Positions 7,370 through 15,159 of a stretch of 24,338 nt of DNA are shown piece by piece. Numbering within the stretch: the first letter of the stretch is position 1; each line of letters begins with the position of its first letter. The DNA is from an uncultured Eubacteriales bacterium. Its GTDB lineage: Bacteria; Bacillota; Clostridia; Oscillospirales; Oscillospiraceae. The notes beneath the pieces were generated by a model, which saw only the letters and a list, made by a program, of their open reading frames with translations, was not told where the DNA came from and did not search any database. The DNA lies in contig URPD01000027.1 of the NCBI GenBank assembly GCA_900549645.1, positions 1 to 24,338 on the forward strand. The letters run 5' to 3'. A program made the translations under genes and the position numbers.

Positions 7370-8049
7370 TGATTAGCCCAGAAGGCTTTTACGAAAGCGA
7401 AATAAAAGGCAAAGACCGCGACGGCATCCTTCGTGTGATCAGCAGACTGAAACGCGAGATCGCCCAGCTCAAGCATACAATGGAGCATCCCGATTACGGC
7501 ACAGAGGTTATCATACACCCCAGCGAATCCACGCGGCTGTGGTGTACACGGCTATATTTAGAACGCGCCAAGGAAGCGCTGGCAGAGGTCGGTGCGCCTT
7601 ATGAGCCGACCGTAGCGGAATTGCGCGTCATGGATTTCGATGCAAACATCGGCAACATCAGTAAGATCACGCTCGGCATCGGTGGTTTCTTCAGCGGCCA
7701 CTGCACATACACCGTGCGACTGGATGAGCAGCTGCACTTTTGGGTGGAGGATATGCTGAGACCTACACCGACGAATTTTGATATACCGGCAGATTACCCG
7801 ATGACGAAAGAAGAATTCATCGACAGCTTCGCAGAGCTGCATGTAGGCGAATGGCGCAAGTACTACAGTCCCGAGCGCTTCGGTTATGTAGTGCTGGACG
7901 GCACACAGTGGGAATTGACCATAGAGTACAGCAATGGACGCAAGGCATTTACCAGCGGTGGCAGTAACTCATATCCGTACAACTTCCAGAAGTTGACCGA
8001 GCTGTTCGGCATTGAGGAAGAAGACGAAGACCCGGAGGAAGACGAATAA
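7366..8049 (+). CDS. Conserved protein of unknown function, acidic C-terminus
   Basis: The 227-residue protein begins at ATG 7366 (or 7369) behind AAAGGAGG. It has an N-terminal helical segment with a leucine-rich coil (ILRVISRLKREIAQLKHTME), a central beta-rich region, and a C-terminal module with LHVGEWRKYYSPERFGYVVL and GTQWELTIEYSNG ending in YPYNFQKLTELFGI, then a tail of Glu and Asp. I recall this C-terminal module in uncharacterised Firmicute proteins but know no function. It directly abuts the truncated transposase, so it may have been brought under the transposase promoter by the deletion. Confidence 0.65.
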   Translation: MMISPEGFYESEIKGKDRDGILRVISRLKREIAQLKHTMEHPDYGTEVIIHPSESTRLWCTRLYLERAKEALAEVGAPYEPTVAELRVMDFDANIGNISKITLGIGGFFSGHCTYTVRLDEQLHFWVEDMLRPTPTNFDIPADYPMTKEEFIDSFAELHVGEWRKYYSPERFGYVVLDGTQWELTIEYSNGRKAFTSGGSNSYPYNFQKLTELFGIEEEDEDPEEDE

Positions 8050-8118
8050 GCGGCAGGTTACGCACCTAATCGCTTTTTTTACCTCCATTTACGCACCGTT
8101 ATACTGCTCTTTGGCACG

Positions 8119-8159
8119 AAAACCACTCTTTTGTCTATCTGACAAAAGAGTGGTTTTTC
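8119..8159 (+). terminator. Strong rho-independent terminator
   Basis: AAAACCACTCTTTTGTC (8119-8135) and GACAAAAGAGTGGTTTT (8141-8157) form a perfect 17-bp stem with a TATCT loop, with T residues after it. A-rich bases before the stem make it able to act on both strands. Confidence 0.85.
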
Positions 8160-8246
8160 AATGATATCCGTTCCTGTCGGAACAGGTGATATATCTTCGA
8201 GCAGACTGCTGATTGCTTCCTGCAAAGCGGCAAAGGAGAACTCACA

Positions 8247-8735
8247 ATGAAGCGCGTAATAGTAATCGGATGCCCCGGAAGCGGCAAGACCACCTTTGCG
8301 GAAAAACTGAATAAAATAACGGGTCTGCCGTTATATTACCTTGATGCCATCTGGCATAAGCCCGATAAAACGCATATTCCGAGAGAAGAATTTGACCGAA
8401 GATTATTGGAAATATTAGCAACTGACGAGTGGATAATTGACGGCGAATATGGAAGAACAGTTGAAATGCGGCTCAAGGAATGCGATACGGTCTTTCTCTT
8501 CGACTTGCCGGCCGAGGTCTGTTTACAGGGAGTGACCAACCGGCTCGGAAAAAAACGTTATGAAATGCCGTGGATAGAAAAAGAATTGGACCCGGAATTC
8601 GAGACATATATCAAAGATTTTGCCAATGATTCTTTGCCGAGACTATATGAGTTGATTGAAAAATACGGGACGGAAAAACAGGTCATAATTTTCAAAAGCC
8701 GAAAAGAAGCCGATGATTTTTTGAACAAAATGTAG
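8247..8735 (+). CDS. Small P-loop nucleotide kinase-like protein (FlaR/topology-modulation type)
   Basis: The 162-residue protein starts at ATG 8247 after AAAGGAGAA. Walker A is GCPGSGKTT (residues 8-16) at the N-terminus, followed by LPLYYLDAIWHKPDK and WIIDGEYGRT, the layout of the adenylate-kinase-like proteins often annotated as DNA topology modulation protein or AAA-family ATPase. Length is usual for this group. The true substrate is not known. It ends with a TAG stop, which shows that TAG is an ordinary stop codon in this genome. Confidence 0.8.
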   Translation: MKRVIVIGCPGSGKTTFAEKLNKITGLPLYYLDAIWHKPDKTHIPREEFDRRLLEILATDEWIIDGEYGRTVEMRLKECDTVFLFDLPAEVCLQGVTNRLGKKRYEMPWIEKELDPEFETYIKDFANDSLPRLYELIEKYGTEKQVIIFKSRKEADDFLNKM

Positions 8736-8806
8736 TATCGGTTAACAAGGGCAGACACGCCTGACAGTGCGTCTTTTCGCGGCTCGCCGTCTTAAGAGTT
8801 CTTATA

Positions 8807-8835
8807 TTGAACGTGTGGCGGGGATATGGTATACT
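8807..8835 (+). promoter_or_regulatory. Promoter of the lipoprotein gene
   Basis: TTGAAC (8807-8812) and TATACT (8830-8835) with a 17-base spacer; the start codon follows at 8875. Confidence 0.75.
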
Positions 8836-8874
8836 TTTCTTGGCAGATTGTACACAATAAGGAGGTATACCCCC

Positions 8875-9294
8875 ATGAAAAAGCGTTTTATGCTCCTGCT
8901 GGCGGCGCTGGCGCAGGTGCTCGCACTGGCCGGATGCGGCGGCGGGAACGTCGATAACGTCCAGATCGTCGAGTGGGAGCCGTCGGAGATATACTCCGAC
9001 GCCGACATTGAGGCCGCCTTCCGGACGGTCGAGAGCTACTTCAAACGAGAGTTCAAAGGCTGCACACTGACGCAGCTCTATTACGTTGGCGACGACCACG
9101 CGGATGAGTTTGCCCGGATCGCGGAGCAATACGACTCCGATGTCGAAGCGATAGTGATCGGCTCATCCTTCGACGTCGATTCCTCCGGCGGCGATGGCTC
9201 GCTCAGTCCAAACTATACATACACCAGATGGCAGTGGGTCCTCGTCCGCAGCAACGGCGGCGCGTGGCGTCATGTTGACCACGGTTACGGCTGA
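8875..9294 (+). CDS. Lipoprotein of unknown function
   Basis: The 139-residue protein starts at ATG 8875 with GGAGG (8861-8865) just upstream; in-frame codons before this lie ahead of the promoter. The N-terminus MKKRFMLLLAALAQVLALAG followed by Cys is a textbook lipobox signal (LAGC), so the mature protein would be lipid-anchored at Cys21 outside the membrane. The remainder has a helix with TVESYFKREFKGCTLTQLYY and a segment ending TRWQWVLVRSNGGAWRHVDH, resembling small DUF-type lipoproteins of Clostridia with an NTF2-like or cystatin-like fold; this is a guess. It is monocistronic between its own promoter and terminator. Confidence 0.8.
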   Translation: MKKRFMLLLAALAQVLALAGCGGGNVDNVQIVEWEPSEIYSDADIEAAFRTVESYFKREFKGCTLTQLYYVGDDHADEFARIAEQYDSDVEAIVIGSSFDVDSSGGDGSLSPNYTYTRWQWVLVRSNGGAWRHVDHGYG

Positions 9295-9332
9295 AATCAC
9301 CCCCCGTGAGCATTGCTCATGGGGGGTGATTT
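9294..9332. terminator. Bidirectional terminator between convergent genes
   Basis: AAATCACCCCCC at the left (from 9294) pairs with GGGGGGTGATTT at the right (to 9332), with TGAGCA and TGCTCA continuing the stem to a two-base turn region. The stop of the plus-strand lipoprotein and the stop of the minus-strand membrane protein both fall at its edges, so one hairpin serves both transcripts. Confidence 0.85.
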
Positions 9333-10107
9333 ATCTCACGCGCTCGCGGTTATTCTCCGCGATGCGCTCAGTGAGCGTCAGCGCGTCCGGCCTGCGGCGG
9401 AGCTGTTCGGTGAACTTCGCGGAATAGGCCGCGAAGAAGAAGTACACATACGGCATACCTAGGTTGGTTTCCAGCAGGGAATTGATTATCAGCGTGTGCA
9501 GCTTGTCGCCGAAGCTTGCAAAGCCCGCACTGCGTATGCCGCCCAGCAGCAGTCCGGCCTCCCAGCCGAACTGAACCAGTATCCCGATGGCCAGTATCCA
9601 CGGGATATTCACCCGCTTTTCGCGGTCACGCTGCCGCAGATTGTAGATTATCACGCCGAGGTAGCCGGCGAAGAGTATCAGCGCCATGTAGCCGTGATAC
9701 GCGCCGGTCGTGCGCTGGATGATTATCGGCGCGGCATCGGGGGCGAAGGTCTGCGTCAGCAGCGGGCAGCAGAACCACCAGCCGAGTATCAGCAGCGACC
9801 ACTCGAACAGGTGCTCGTCCTTCGACAGCCACAGCCATATCCACGTGAAATTCGTGAACCCGTAGCTGACCGACATCCACAGCAGCACCCAGAACAGGCT
9901 GTGCCCCTCGGAGATACTGCGCGAGTGGCAGACGAGATGGAAGATGCCGTAGTCGACCAGCATGTACACCACGCCCATCACAAGCCCGACCAGCACCGTC
10001 ATATACTTCTTTTTCATCAGCAGCAGCGCCAGAAACACGCAGAGAAACGCGATGTCCAGCCAGATATACAGCGGCGCGAACTGCCGCCGCGCGATAATAT
10101 CGGTCAT
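9331..10107 (-). CDS. Multi-pass membrane protein, function unknown
   Basis: The 258-residue minus-strand protein starts at the ATG at 10107-10105, because AGGAGG lies seven bases ahead; an ATG at 10128 precedes that site. It has about seven hydrophobic segments (for example IWLDIAFLCVFLALLLM, YMTVLVGLVMGVVYMLVDYG, GYMALILFAGYLGVIIYNL, IPWILAIGILVQFGWEAGLL), many Trp residues, and a charged cytoplasmic C-terminal tail. I do not recognise a named family. It is the only minus-strand gene supported in the window. Confidence 0.8.
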   Translation of the reverse strand: MTDIIARRQFAPLYIWLDIAFLCVFLALLLMKKKYMTVLVGLVMGVVYMLVDYGIFHLVCHSRSISEGHSLFWVLLWMSVSYGFTNFTWIWLWLSKDEHLFEWSLLILGWWFCCPLLTQTFAPDAAPIIIQRTTGAYHGYMALILFAGYLGVIIYNLRQRDREKRVNIPWILAIGILVQFGWEAGLLLGGIRSAGFASFGDKLHTLIINSLLETNLGMPYVYFFFAAYSAKFTEQLRRRPDALTLTERIAENNRERVR

Positions 10108-10145
10108 GTTGAACCTCCTGAGACTCATATCTGCGGGCTAATGCG

Positions 10146-10174
10146 ATTATAGCCCGCCGGGGGGCCGGAGTCAA
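10146..10174 (-). promoter_or_regulatory. Promoter of the minus-strand membrane protein gene
   Basis: On the minus strand TTGACT (10174-10169) and a perfect TATAAT (10151-10146) are separated by 17 GC-rich bases. The start codon lies about 40 bases on. Confidence 0.8.
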
Positions 10175-10208
10175 GGAAGCGGCGGGGCGGAGTTTTTGAA
10201 TTTCGTGA

Positions 10209-10236
10209 TTGAAATGACGCAAATCTGTGGTACAAT
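10209..10236 (+). promoter_or_regulatory. Divergent promoter of the anchored protein gene
   Basis: TTGAAA (10209-10214) and TACAAT (10231-10236) with a 16-base spacer, 35 bases from the minus-strand promoter and 41 bases before the start codon at 10278. Confidence 0.65.
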
Positions 10237-10277
10237 AAGTATAATCTTCGGAAGTCAAATATTTGGAGGTGCCCACC

Positions 10278-10880
10278 ATGAAAAAATGGCAGATCATCGC
10301 GCCTATCGGCATAGCCGCCGCGGCGGCCGCCGCAGTGCTCGCTATGTGTAAAAAGCCGCAGGCCGCAGCCGACGCAAAGTCTGCACCGGCGGCGAATAAA
10401 TCCGCGCCCGCGGCACAGCTCAAAACCGGAAGTTACAGCTTCGTCTCCGGCTACAAGGACGCGGCGACCGTAGAGGTCAAGGTCGGCTACGATCCTGAGC
10501 GCTTCAGCTTTGCTGTGATAGAGGACAGCTTCCCCGCCTACTCCAGCGACTCCCACGTCGCCGTTATATACGGCGAGGACTTCACCGCCCAGATAGAATA
10601 CGCCGGATACTACCACGGCGAGGACTTTGCCGCAATGAGCGCGGCGGCGCGCGGCAAGTTCCAAGGCTACGGCGAGATCGAGTTCGGCGCGCTCCGCGGC
10701 ATACGATATATCGACGGGGACTGCATATGCATGTGCTTCCCTGTGCCGGGCGACGAATACAGCTATCTGCTCGTGACGGTCATCAAGGCCGAGGGCAACG
10801 ACGATACGCTCGACGAGCTTCAGGACGACGAGAACCTCGCGGCGCTGCTCGGAAGCGTCGAGATAAGCTCGGAAAAGTAA
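10278..10880 (+). CDS. Membrane-anchored extracytoplasmic protein, function unknown
   Basis: The 200-residue protein starts at ATG 10278 with GGAGGT (10265-10270). An N-terminal hydrophobic helix (WQIIAPIGIAAAAAAAVLAM) is followed by Cys and Lys, then a low-complexity Ala/Pro/Lys linker (about residues 25-48), and a globular domain of alternating strands ending in DELQDDENLAALLGSVEISS. The helix is either an uncleaved anchor or a poorly formed lipoprotein signal. No family is recognised. Confidence 0.75.
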   Translation: MKKWQIIAPIGIAAAAAAAVLAMCKKPQAAADAKSAPAANKSAPAAQLKTGSYSFVSGYKDAATVEVKVGYDPERFSFAVIEDSFPAYSSDSHVAVIYGEDFTAQIEYAGYYHGEDFAAMSAAARGKFQGYGEIEFGALRGIRYIDGDCICMCFPVPGDEYSYLLVTVIKAEGNDDTLDELQDDENLAALLGSVEISSEK

Positions 10881-10903
10881 GCGAGACAGCGAAATCAGCT
10901 CAG

Positions 10904-10931
10904 AGCCGCCCAGAAACGGGCGGCTTTGTTT
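10904..10931 (+). terminator. Rho-independent terminator
   Basis: AGCCGCCC (10904-10911) pairs with GGGCGGCT (10918-10925), followed by TTGTTT. Confidence 0.75.
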
Positions 10932-10977
10932 ATGCCGGTTAGCTATTGATTTAACAGGGGAAAGTATCATAAACAGT

Positions 10978-11006
10978 TTGACTTTGTTCCTACCGTGGGG
11001 TAAAAT
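10978..11006 (+). promoter_or_regulatory. Promoter of nfnAB
   Basis: TTGACT (10978-10983) and TAAAAT (11001-11006) with a 17-base spacer, 45 bases before the nfnA start codon. Confidence 0.75.
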
Positions 11007-11051
11007 ATAAAATTGTGTATAAACATATCGAATAAGGTATGGAGGTAAAAG

Positions 11052-11918
11052 ATGTATAAAGTAGTAACGAAGCGATTTTTGAACGAGGCGAAGACGATCT
11101 GTCTCTTCGAGATAGAAGCGCCGCTGGCGGCGAAGCACGCGCAGGCGGGTCAGTTCGTCATCTTCCGCCTTGACGAGCAGGGCGAGCGTGTCCCAGTGTC
11201 GATCGCGGGCTGGGATCGCGAGAAGGGCACCGTCACCGTCATGGTGCAGGCCGCAGGCCGCACCACCAGAATGCTCCACACCGTGGAGCAGGGCGACTAT
11301 ATAACCGACTTTGTCGGCCCCCTCGGCAAAGCAACCGAGATGGAAGGGCTGAAGAAGGTCTGCGTTGTCGGCGGCGGCGTCGGCTGCGCGATCGCATACC
11401 CCATCGCAAAGGAAATGCATAAGCTCGGCATCGACGTCACGTTCATCGCCGGCTTCAGAAGCGCGGATATGGTCATCCTCAAGGACGAGCTGAAGGCCGC
11501 TTCCGACAAGCTCATCATCTGCACCGACGACGGTTCCTACGGCGAGAAGGGCTTCACCACGAAGTACCTTCAGGACGAGATAGAGGCCAACATCAAGGAG
11601 GGCAAGCCGCAGTTTGACCGCGTCATCGCCATCGGCCCCGACATCATGATGAAGTTCCTCGCCGACGTCACCCGTCCCTACGGCATCAAGACCATCATCT
11701 CCCTCGACCCCATCATGGTCGACGGCACCGGCATGTGCGGCGGCTGCCGCGTCATCGTCGGCGGCGAGACGAAGTTCGCCTGCGTTGACGGTCCCGACTT
11801 CGACGCGCACGAGGTCGATTTTGACTCTCTGCTCAAGCGCGCCGCGTTCTATAAGGAAGAGCAGGATGAGGAAGCAAAGCATATTTGCAGAATGACGGGA
11901 GGACACCGCAATGGCTAA
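11052..11918 (+). CDS. nfnA: NfnA, small subunit of NADH-dependent ferredoxin:NADP+ oxidoreductase
   Basis: The 288-residue protein starts at ATG 11052 after GGAGG. It belongs to the ferredoxin-NADP reductase-like family also called sulfide dehydrogenase or dihydroorotate dehydrogenase electron-transfer type. The N-terminal FAD-binding barrel has RVPVSIAGWD, the NAD(H) domain has VVGGGVGCAIAYPIAK, and the C-terminal [2Fe-2S] site has Asp224, Cys229, Cys232 and Cys244 (DGTGMCGGC...FAC). The Asp ligand is the NfnA hallmark. With NfnB it bifurcates electrons between NAD+ and ferredoxin using NADPH, or runs in reverse, in the cytoplasm. It overlaps nfnB by eight bases, indicating coupled translation. 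Confidence 0.9.
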   Translation: MYKVVTKRFLNEAKTICLFEIEAPLAAKHAQAGQFVIFRLDEQGERVPVSIAGWDREKGTVTVMVQAAGRTTRMLHTVEQGDYITDFVGPLGKATEMEGLKKVCVVGGGVGCAIAYPIAKEMHKLGIDVTFIAGFRSADMVILKDELKAASDKLIICTDDGSYGEKGFTTKYLQDEIEANIKEGKPQFDRVIAIGPDIMMKFLADVTRPYGIKTIISLDPIMVDGTGMCGGCRVIVGGETKFACVDGPDFDAHEVDFDSLLKRAAFYKEEQDEEAKHICRMTGGHRNG

Positions 11919-13302
11919 TATGAGACTTGATAAAAACCCCATGCCCGAGCAGGATCCGGTACTCCGCGCCGGTAATTTCGACGAGGTCGCCCTTGGCTAC
12001 ACCCCCGAAATGGCAATAGACGAGGCAAAGCGCTGCCTCAACTGTAAGAATTCCCTCTGCCGCACGGGCTGCCCCGTAAAGGTGCGCATCCCGCAGTTCA
12101 TCGCAAAGGTCGCCGAGGGCGACTTCGACGCGGCGTATGAGATCATCACCTCCACCAACTCCTTGCCCGCCGTCTGCGGCCGTGTCTGCCCGCAGGAGAA
12201 GCAGTGCGAGAGCAAGTGTGTGCGCGGCATCAAGGGCGAGAGCGTCGGCATCGGCCGCCTCGAGCGCTTCGTCGCGGACTACCATATGAATAAGGAAGTC
12301 AAGGACGAGGTCAAGGTTCCGGAATCGAACGGACACCGCATCGCGGTCGTCGGCTCCGGCCCCGCGGGTCTTACCTGCGCGGGCGACCTGAGAAAGATGG
12401 GCTACGACGTCACCGTTTACGAAGCCTTCCATAAGTCCGGCGGCGTTCTGGTGTACGGCATCCCGCAGTTCCGTCTGCCGAAGGAGATAGTCGCAAAAGA
12501 GATAGATAACCTCAAGGCCATGGGCGTCAAGATAATAAATAATGCCATCGTCGGCAAGTCCGAGACCGTGGACGAGCTGTTTGAGGACGGCTACGAGGCA
12601 GTCTTTATCGGCTCCGGCGCAGGTCTGCCGCAGTTTCTGCATATCCCCGGCGAAAATCTGCTGGGCGTTTACTCCGCAAATGAGCTGCTTACCCGTGTAA
12701 ATCTCATGAAGGCCTACCGTGACGATTACGATACGCCGATAAAGCACTTCCACCGTGTCGCCGTCGTCGGCGCGGGCAACGTCGCCATGGACGCGGCGCG
12801 CGTGGCAAAGCGTCTGGGCGCTGAGCATGTCTTTATCGCATACCGCCGCGGCAGAGACGAGCTGCCCGCACGTAAGGAAGAGGTCGAGCATGCCGAGGCC
12901 GAGGGCATCGAGTTCCAGCTGCTGAATAACCCAACCCGCATCCTCGCGGGCGAGGACGGCCACGTCACTGGCATCGAGCTTCTGCGTCAGGAGCTGGGCG
13001 AGCCGGACGCGAGAGGCCGCCGCAGTCCTGTACCCGTGCCGGGCTCCGAGTGGGTGCTGGATGTTGACACGGTCATCATCGCAATCGGCACCAGCCCGAA
13101 CCCGCTGATCCGCAACACGACCGAGGGACTGACCTTCACCCGCAAGGGCGGCATCGAAGCCGACGAGGGCGGCCGCACGGCGCGCGAGGGCGTGTTCGCG
13201 GGCGGCGACGCTGTCACCGGCGCTGCTACCGTTATCCTCGCCATGGGCGCAGGCAAGGCCGGCGCCAAGAGCATCGACGAGTATATCAAGAGCAAGAAAT
13301 AA
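11911..13302 (+). CDS. nfnB: NfnB, large subunit (GltA/glutamate synthase small-chain-like)
   Basis: The 463-residue protein begins at ATG 11911 within the end of nfnA, behind GGGAGG. The N-terminal domain carries two [4Fe-4S] clusters with the RCLNCKNSLCRTGCPVKVRI cysteines (Cys42, 45, 50, 54) and Cys89, 93, 99 and 103. An FAD site (VVGSGPAGLTCAGDLRKMGY) starts near residue 148 and an NADPH site (VVGAGNVAMDAARVAKRLGA) near 287. The C-terminal GGDAVTGAATVILAMGAGK closes the FAD fold. The length is normal for NfnB and for the small subunit of NADPH-glutamate synthase; the adjacent NfnA makes NfnB the better call. It is the site of flavin-based bifurcation. Confidence 0.9.
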   Translation: MANMRLDKNPMPEQDPVLRAGNFDEVALGYTPEMAIDEAKRCLNCKNSLCRTGCPVKVRIPQFIAKVAEGDFDAAYEIITSTNSLPAVCGRVCPQEKQCESKCVRGIKGESVGIGRLERFVADYHMNKEVKDEVKVPESNGHRIAVVGSGPAGLTCAGDLRKMGYDVTVYEAFHKSGGVLVYGIPQFRLPKEIVAKEIDNLKAMGVKIINNAIVGKSETVDELFEDGYEAVFIGSGAGLPQFLHIPGENLLGVYSANELLTRVNLMKAYRDDYDTPIKHFHRVAVVGAGNVAMDAARVAKRLGAEHVFIAYRRGRDELPARKEEVEHAEAEGIEFQLLNNPTRILAGEDGHVTGIELLRQELGEPDARGRRSPVPVPGSEWVLDVDTVIIAIGTSPNPLIRNTTEGLTFTRKGGIEADEGGRTAREGVFAGGDAVTGAATVILAMGAGKAGAKSIDEYIKSKK

Positions 13303-13315
13303 GATATGAGCAAAG

Positions 13316-13352
13316 AAACCGCCGCAGCGTTTATCACGCCGCGGCGGTTTTT
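13316..13352 (+). terminator. Terminator of nfnAB
   Basis: AAACCGCCGC (13316-13325) pairs with GCGGCGGTTT (13341-13350), loop of 15 bases, followed by T residues. The region 13303-13694 otherwise holds a weak promoter and no gene. Confidence 0.8.
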
Positions 13353-13507
13353 CCGCGCGATGAAGGTTCCTGCTTTACACGCCGTCGGCTGCGCGATCCG
13401 CATTGCGAAATGCCACAGATAGTTACAGATGGCGTTAAAAACCCGTAAATTTGGTAACATATATAACGTGAAAACGCGTTATTGATTTATTTTTGTCAAG
13501 GTTAAGC

Positions 13508-13536
13508 TTGCTTTTTTTGAGGACTTGTGCAATAAT
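13508..13536 (+). promoter_or_regulatory. Possible promoter of the atp operon
   Basis: TTGCTT (13508-13513) and AATAAT (13531-13536), 17-base spacer, in an AT-rich stretch 160 bases ahead of atpB. No better match was seen, leaving a long leader; treat as tentative. Confidence 0.35.
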
Positions 13537-13694
13537 TAGTGTTGCATTTGGGGCAGGGGAGATTTTTTGCCGAGAATTTAGGCAGATGGGCTAATTTGCC
13601 GATTTAATAATCGATTCTCCGGGAGTAAACTCTCTTGTACGCAGGGATACTGCGGACAAATGCAAAGATTTTTAGCAAAAACGAGGTGATAATT

Positions 13695-14369
13695 TTGGAG
13701 CATACAACAGGCGCCTTGTTCAGTATAGGGCCGCTTGAGGTCACGGGTACCGTCACGACGACGTGGGCGATAATCCTTGTGCTCACAGTGCTCTCCATAC
13801 TTGCAACAAGAAATTTGAAGGATGTTCCGGGACCGCTGCAGAACGTGGCGGAAATGGCCTTGGACAGCCTGCAAAATTACTTTGCCGGAAACCTCGGCTG
13901 GGAGAAGATGAGAAGGTATTTCCCAATGTTCGCAACCTTCTTCATTTTCATCATCGTCAGCAACTACTCCGGGCTGCTGCCCGGCGCGGGTCACCTGACC
14001 GGTTTCTCCGTGCCTACCGCGTGCCTTTCGGTCACGGCGGCGCTGGCGATAATCGGCTTCTTCACGACCCACACCATCGGCATCCGCGAGCAGGGGCTTG
14101 GCCACTATCTCAAGAGCTTCCTCAAGCCGGTCGCAGTCATGTTGCCGCTGACTATTCTTGAGCAGTTCGTGCGTCCGTTCTCTCTGGCTCTTCGTCTTTA
14201 CGGCAACCTCTACGGCGAAGAAATGGTCACGGAGAACCTGTACAACATCTTCCCGATAATCGTCCCGCTGGTCATGCAGGTGCTGAGCCTTCTGTTCTGC
14301 ATGATACAGGCTCTGGTGTTTACGATGCTGCTGTCCATCTACGTGGCGGAAGCAACGGAAAGCGACTAA
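13695..14369 (+). CDS. atpB: F-type ATP synthase subunit a
   Basis: Start is set at TTG 13695, eight bases after GAGGTGAT (13683-13690), giving 224 residues; an upstream TTG at 13635 would add 20 residues that lack membrane-protein character. The protein forms the proton half-channels next to the c-ring. Hydrophobic helices include WAIILVLTVLSIL, FPMFATFFIFIIVSNYSG and IIVPLVMQVLSLLFCMIQAL, and the essential Arg is in LALRLYGNLYGEE, equivalent to Arg210 of E. coli. It begins the operon atpB-E-F-(F'-H-A)-G-D-C. No atpI gene precedes it. Confidence 0.92.
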   Translation: MEHTTGALFSIGPLEVTGTVTTTWAIILVLTVLSILATRNLKDVPGPLQNVAEMALDSLQNYFAGNLGWEKMRRYFPMFATFFIFIIVSNYSGLLPGAGHLTGFSVPTACLSVTAALAIIGFFTTHTIGIREQGLGHYLKSFLKPVAVMLPLTILEQFVRPFSLALRLYGNLYGEEMVTENLYNIFPIIVPLVMQVLSLLFCMIQALVFTMLLSIYVAEATESD

Positions 14370-14412
14370 TCAAATTATAATAGTAGAAAAAATTTTTCAG
14401 GAGGAAACAAAA

Positions 14413-14646
14413 ATGGCATCATCTGGTATTATCGCACTGGCGGCCGCACTGGCCATCGCAATAAGCACTCTCGGCCCCGGCATCGGTCAGGGCATCGCAT
14501 CCGCGAAGGCAATGGAAGCTATCGCACGTCAGCCTGAGGCTGCCGGCACCATCCGCTCCACCCTCATCCTCGCGCTCGGCCTTATGGAAGCTCTGACCAT
14601 TTACGGTCTGCTTATCGCTTTCATGCTGGTTTCCAAGATCGGCTGA
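14413..14646 (+). CDS. atpE: F-type ATP synthase subunit c (proton-type)
   Basis: The 77-residue hairpin protein starts at ATG 14413 after AGGAGG. Helix 1 is followed by the polar loop with ARQPEA (residues 38-43) and helix 2 holds the ion-carrying Glu59 in LMEALTIYGL. That helix-2 pattern is the one of proton-translocating c subunits of chloroplasts and cyanobacteria; the Ser/Thr pair after the Glu used by sodium c-rings (EST in Ilyobacter) is EAL here. Gln26 in GIGQG is kept, as in both types. Proton coupling is therefore the better inference. Confidence 0.93.
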   Translation: MASSGIIALAAALAIAISTLGPGIGQGIASAKAMEAIARQPEAAGTIRSTLILALGLMEALTIYGLLIAFMLVSKIG

Positions 14647-14685
14647 TACAAAAGCCGCACTATTTGAGAAGAGGAGAAAGAAGTC

Positions 14686-15102
14686 GTGTTAAGTATCAAC
14701 TTTTCAGAGCTTTTCTGGGGAATCTTCAACTTCTTTCTGCTGTTGTTCCTGCTTAACCGCTTCCTGTACAAGCCCCTCATCAAGTTTATGGACGACCGCA
14801 AGGCGCGCATAGACGCGGGACTTGACGAGGAGAAAAAGGCGCTCGAAGAGGAGCAGGCCAATAACGACGGCATCGAGGCCGCGCTCGACGAGAAGCGCGT
14901 CGAGGCCAAGTCGATAATCGAGAAGGCCGGAGCCGAGAACAAGGTCAGCCATTCTCAGGCCATATCCGAGGCGCGCAGCGACGCGGAAAAAACCGTGCTC
15001 GACGCGCGTGAGAACGCCGCAAAGGTCGAAAAGCAGTTGGAGGAGCGCGTCAAACAGCAAAGTCAGGAGCTTGCCCGGCTTCTGGCGGATAAGCTGCTGT
15101 GA
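14686..15102 (+). CDS. atpF: F-type ATP synthase subunit b (first of two b-type chains)
   Basis: Start is GTG 14686, behind GAGGAG. The 138-residue protein has an N-terminal membrane helix (LFWGIFNFFLLLFLLNRFLY) and a long charged coiled coil. This is the peripheral stalk chain that holds alpha3beta3 against rotor torque. It lacks fusion partners and is shorter than E. coli b (156 residues). A second b-like helix forms the N-terminus of the next ORF, so a heterodimeric stalk of b with the fused chain, as in organisms with b and b', is likely. Confidence 0.9.
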   Translation: MLSINFSELFWGIFNFFLLLFLLNRFLYKPLIKFMDDRKARIDAGLDEEKKALEEEQANNDGIEAALDEKRVEAKSIIEKAGAENKVSHSQAISEARSDAEKTVLDARENAAKVEKQLEERVKQQSQELARLLADKLL

Positions 15103-15123
15103 CCGTGCGCCGGAGAAATGTGT

Positions 15124-15159
15124 ATGAACATAAACAGCGGAAGGGGAGGTGACTCCTGA
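15124..15159 (+). CDS. Possible 11-codon leader peptide abutting the fusion gene
   Basis: ATG 15124 follows GGAG (15112-15115) by eight bases and reads MNINSGRGGDS to TGA 15157-15159, which directly touches the next start codon (TGAATG). The fused gene's own ribosome site (GGGGAGGTGA) lies inside it. This could couple translation or be chance in a short spacer. Confidence 0.3.
   Translation: MNINSGRGGDS

Noticed and set aside
8163..8195. Small hairpin with GTTCC and GGAAC as an RNA element
   Set aside because: Only five base pairs and no resemblance to a known riboswitch.
10125..11942. Minus-strand frame of 605 codons, plus similar ones at 11833-12963 and 21490-22650
   Set aside because: All mirror recognised plus-strand genes, contain repetitive Ala/Val/Asp/Gly-rich sequence, and lack start signals.
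13635..13694. Upstream TTG at 13635 as atpB start
   Set aside because: The added 20 residues are not membrane-like and the ribosome site at 13683 fits TTG 13695.
14413..14646. Sodium-type c-ring
   Set aside because: Gln26 is shared, but the Ser/Thr pair after the ion-binding Glu is absent.
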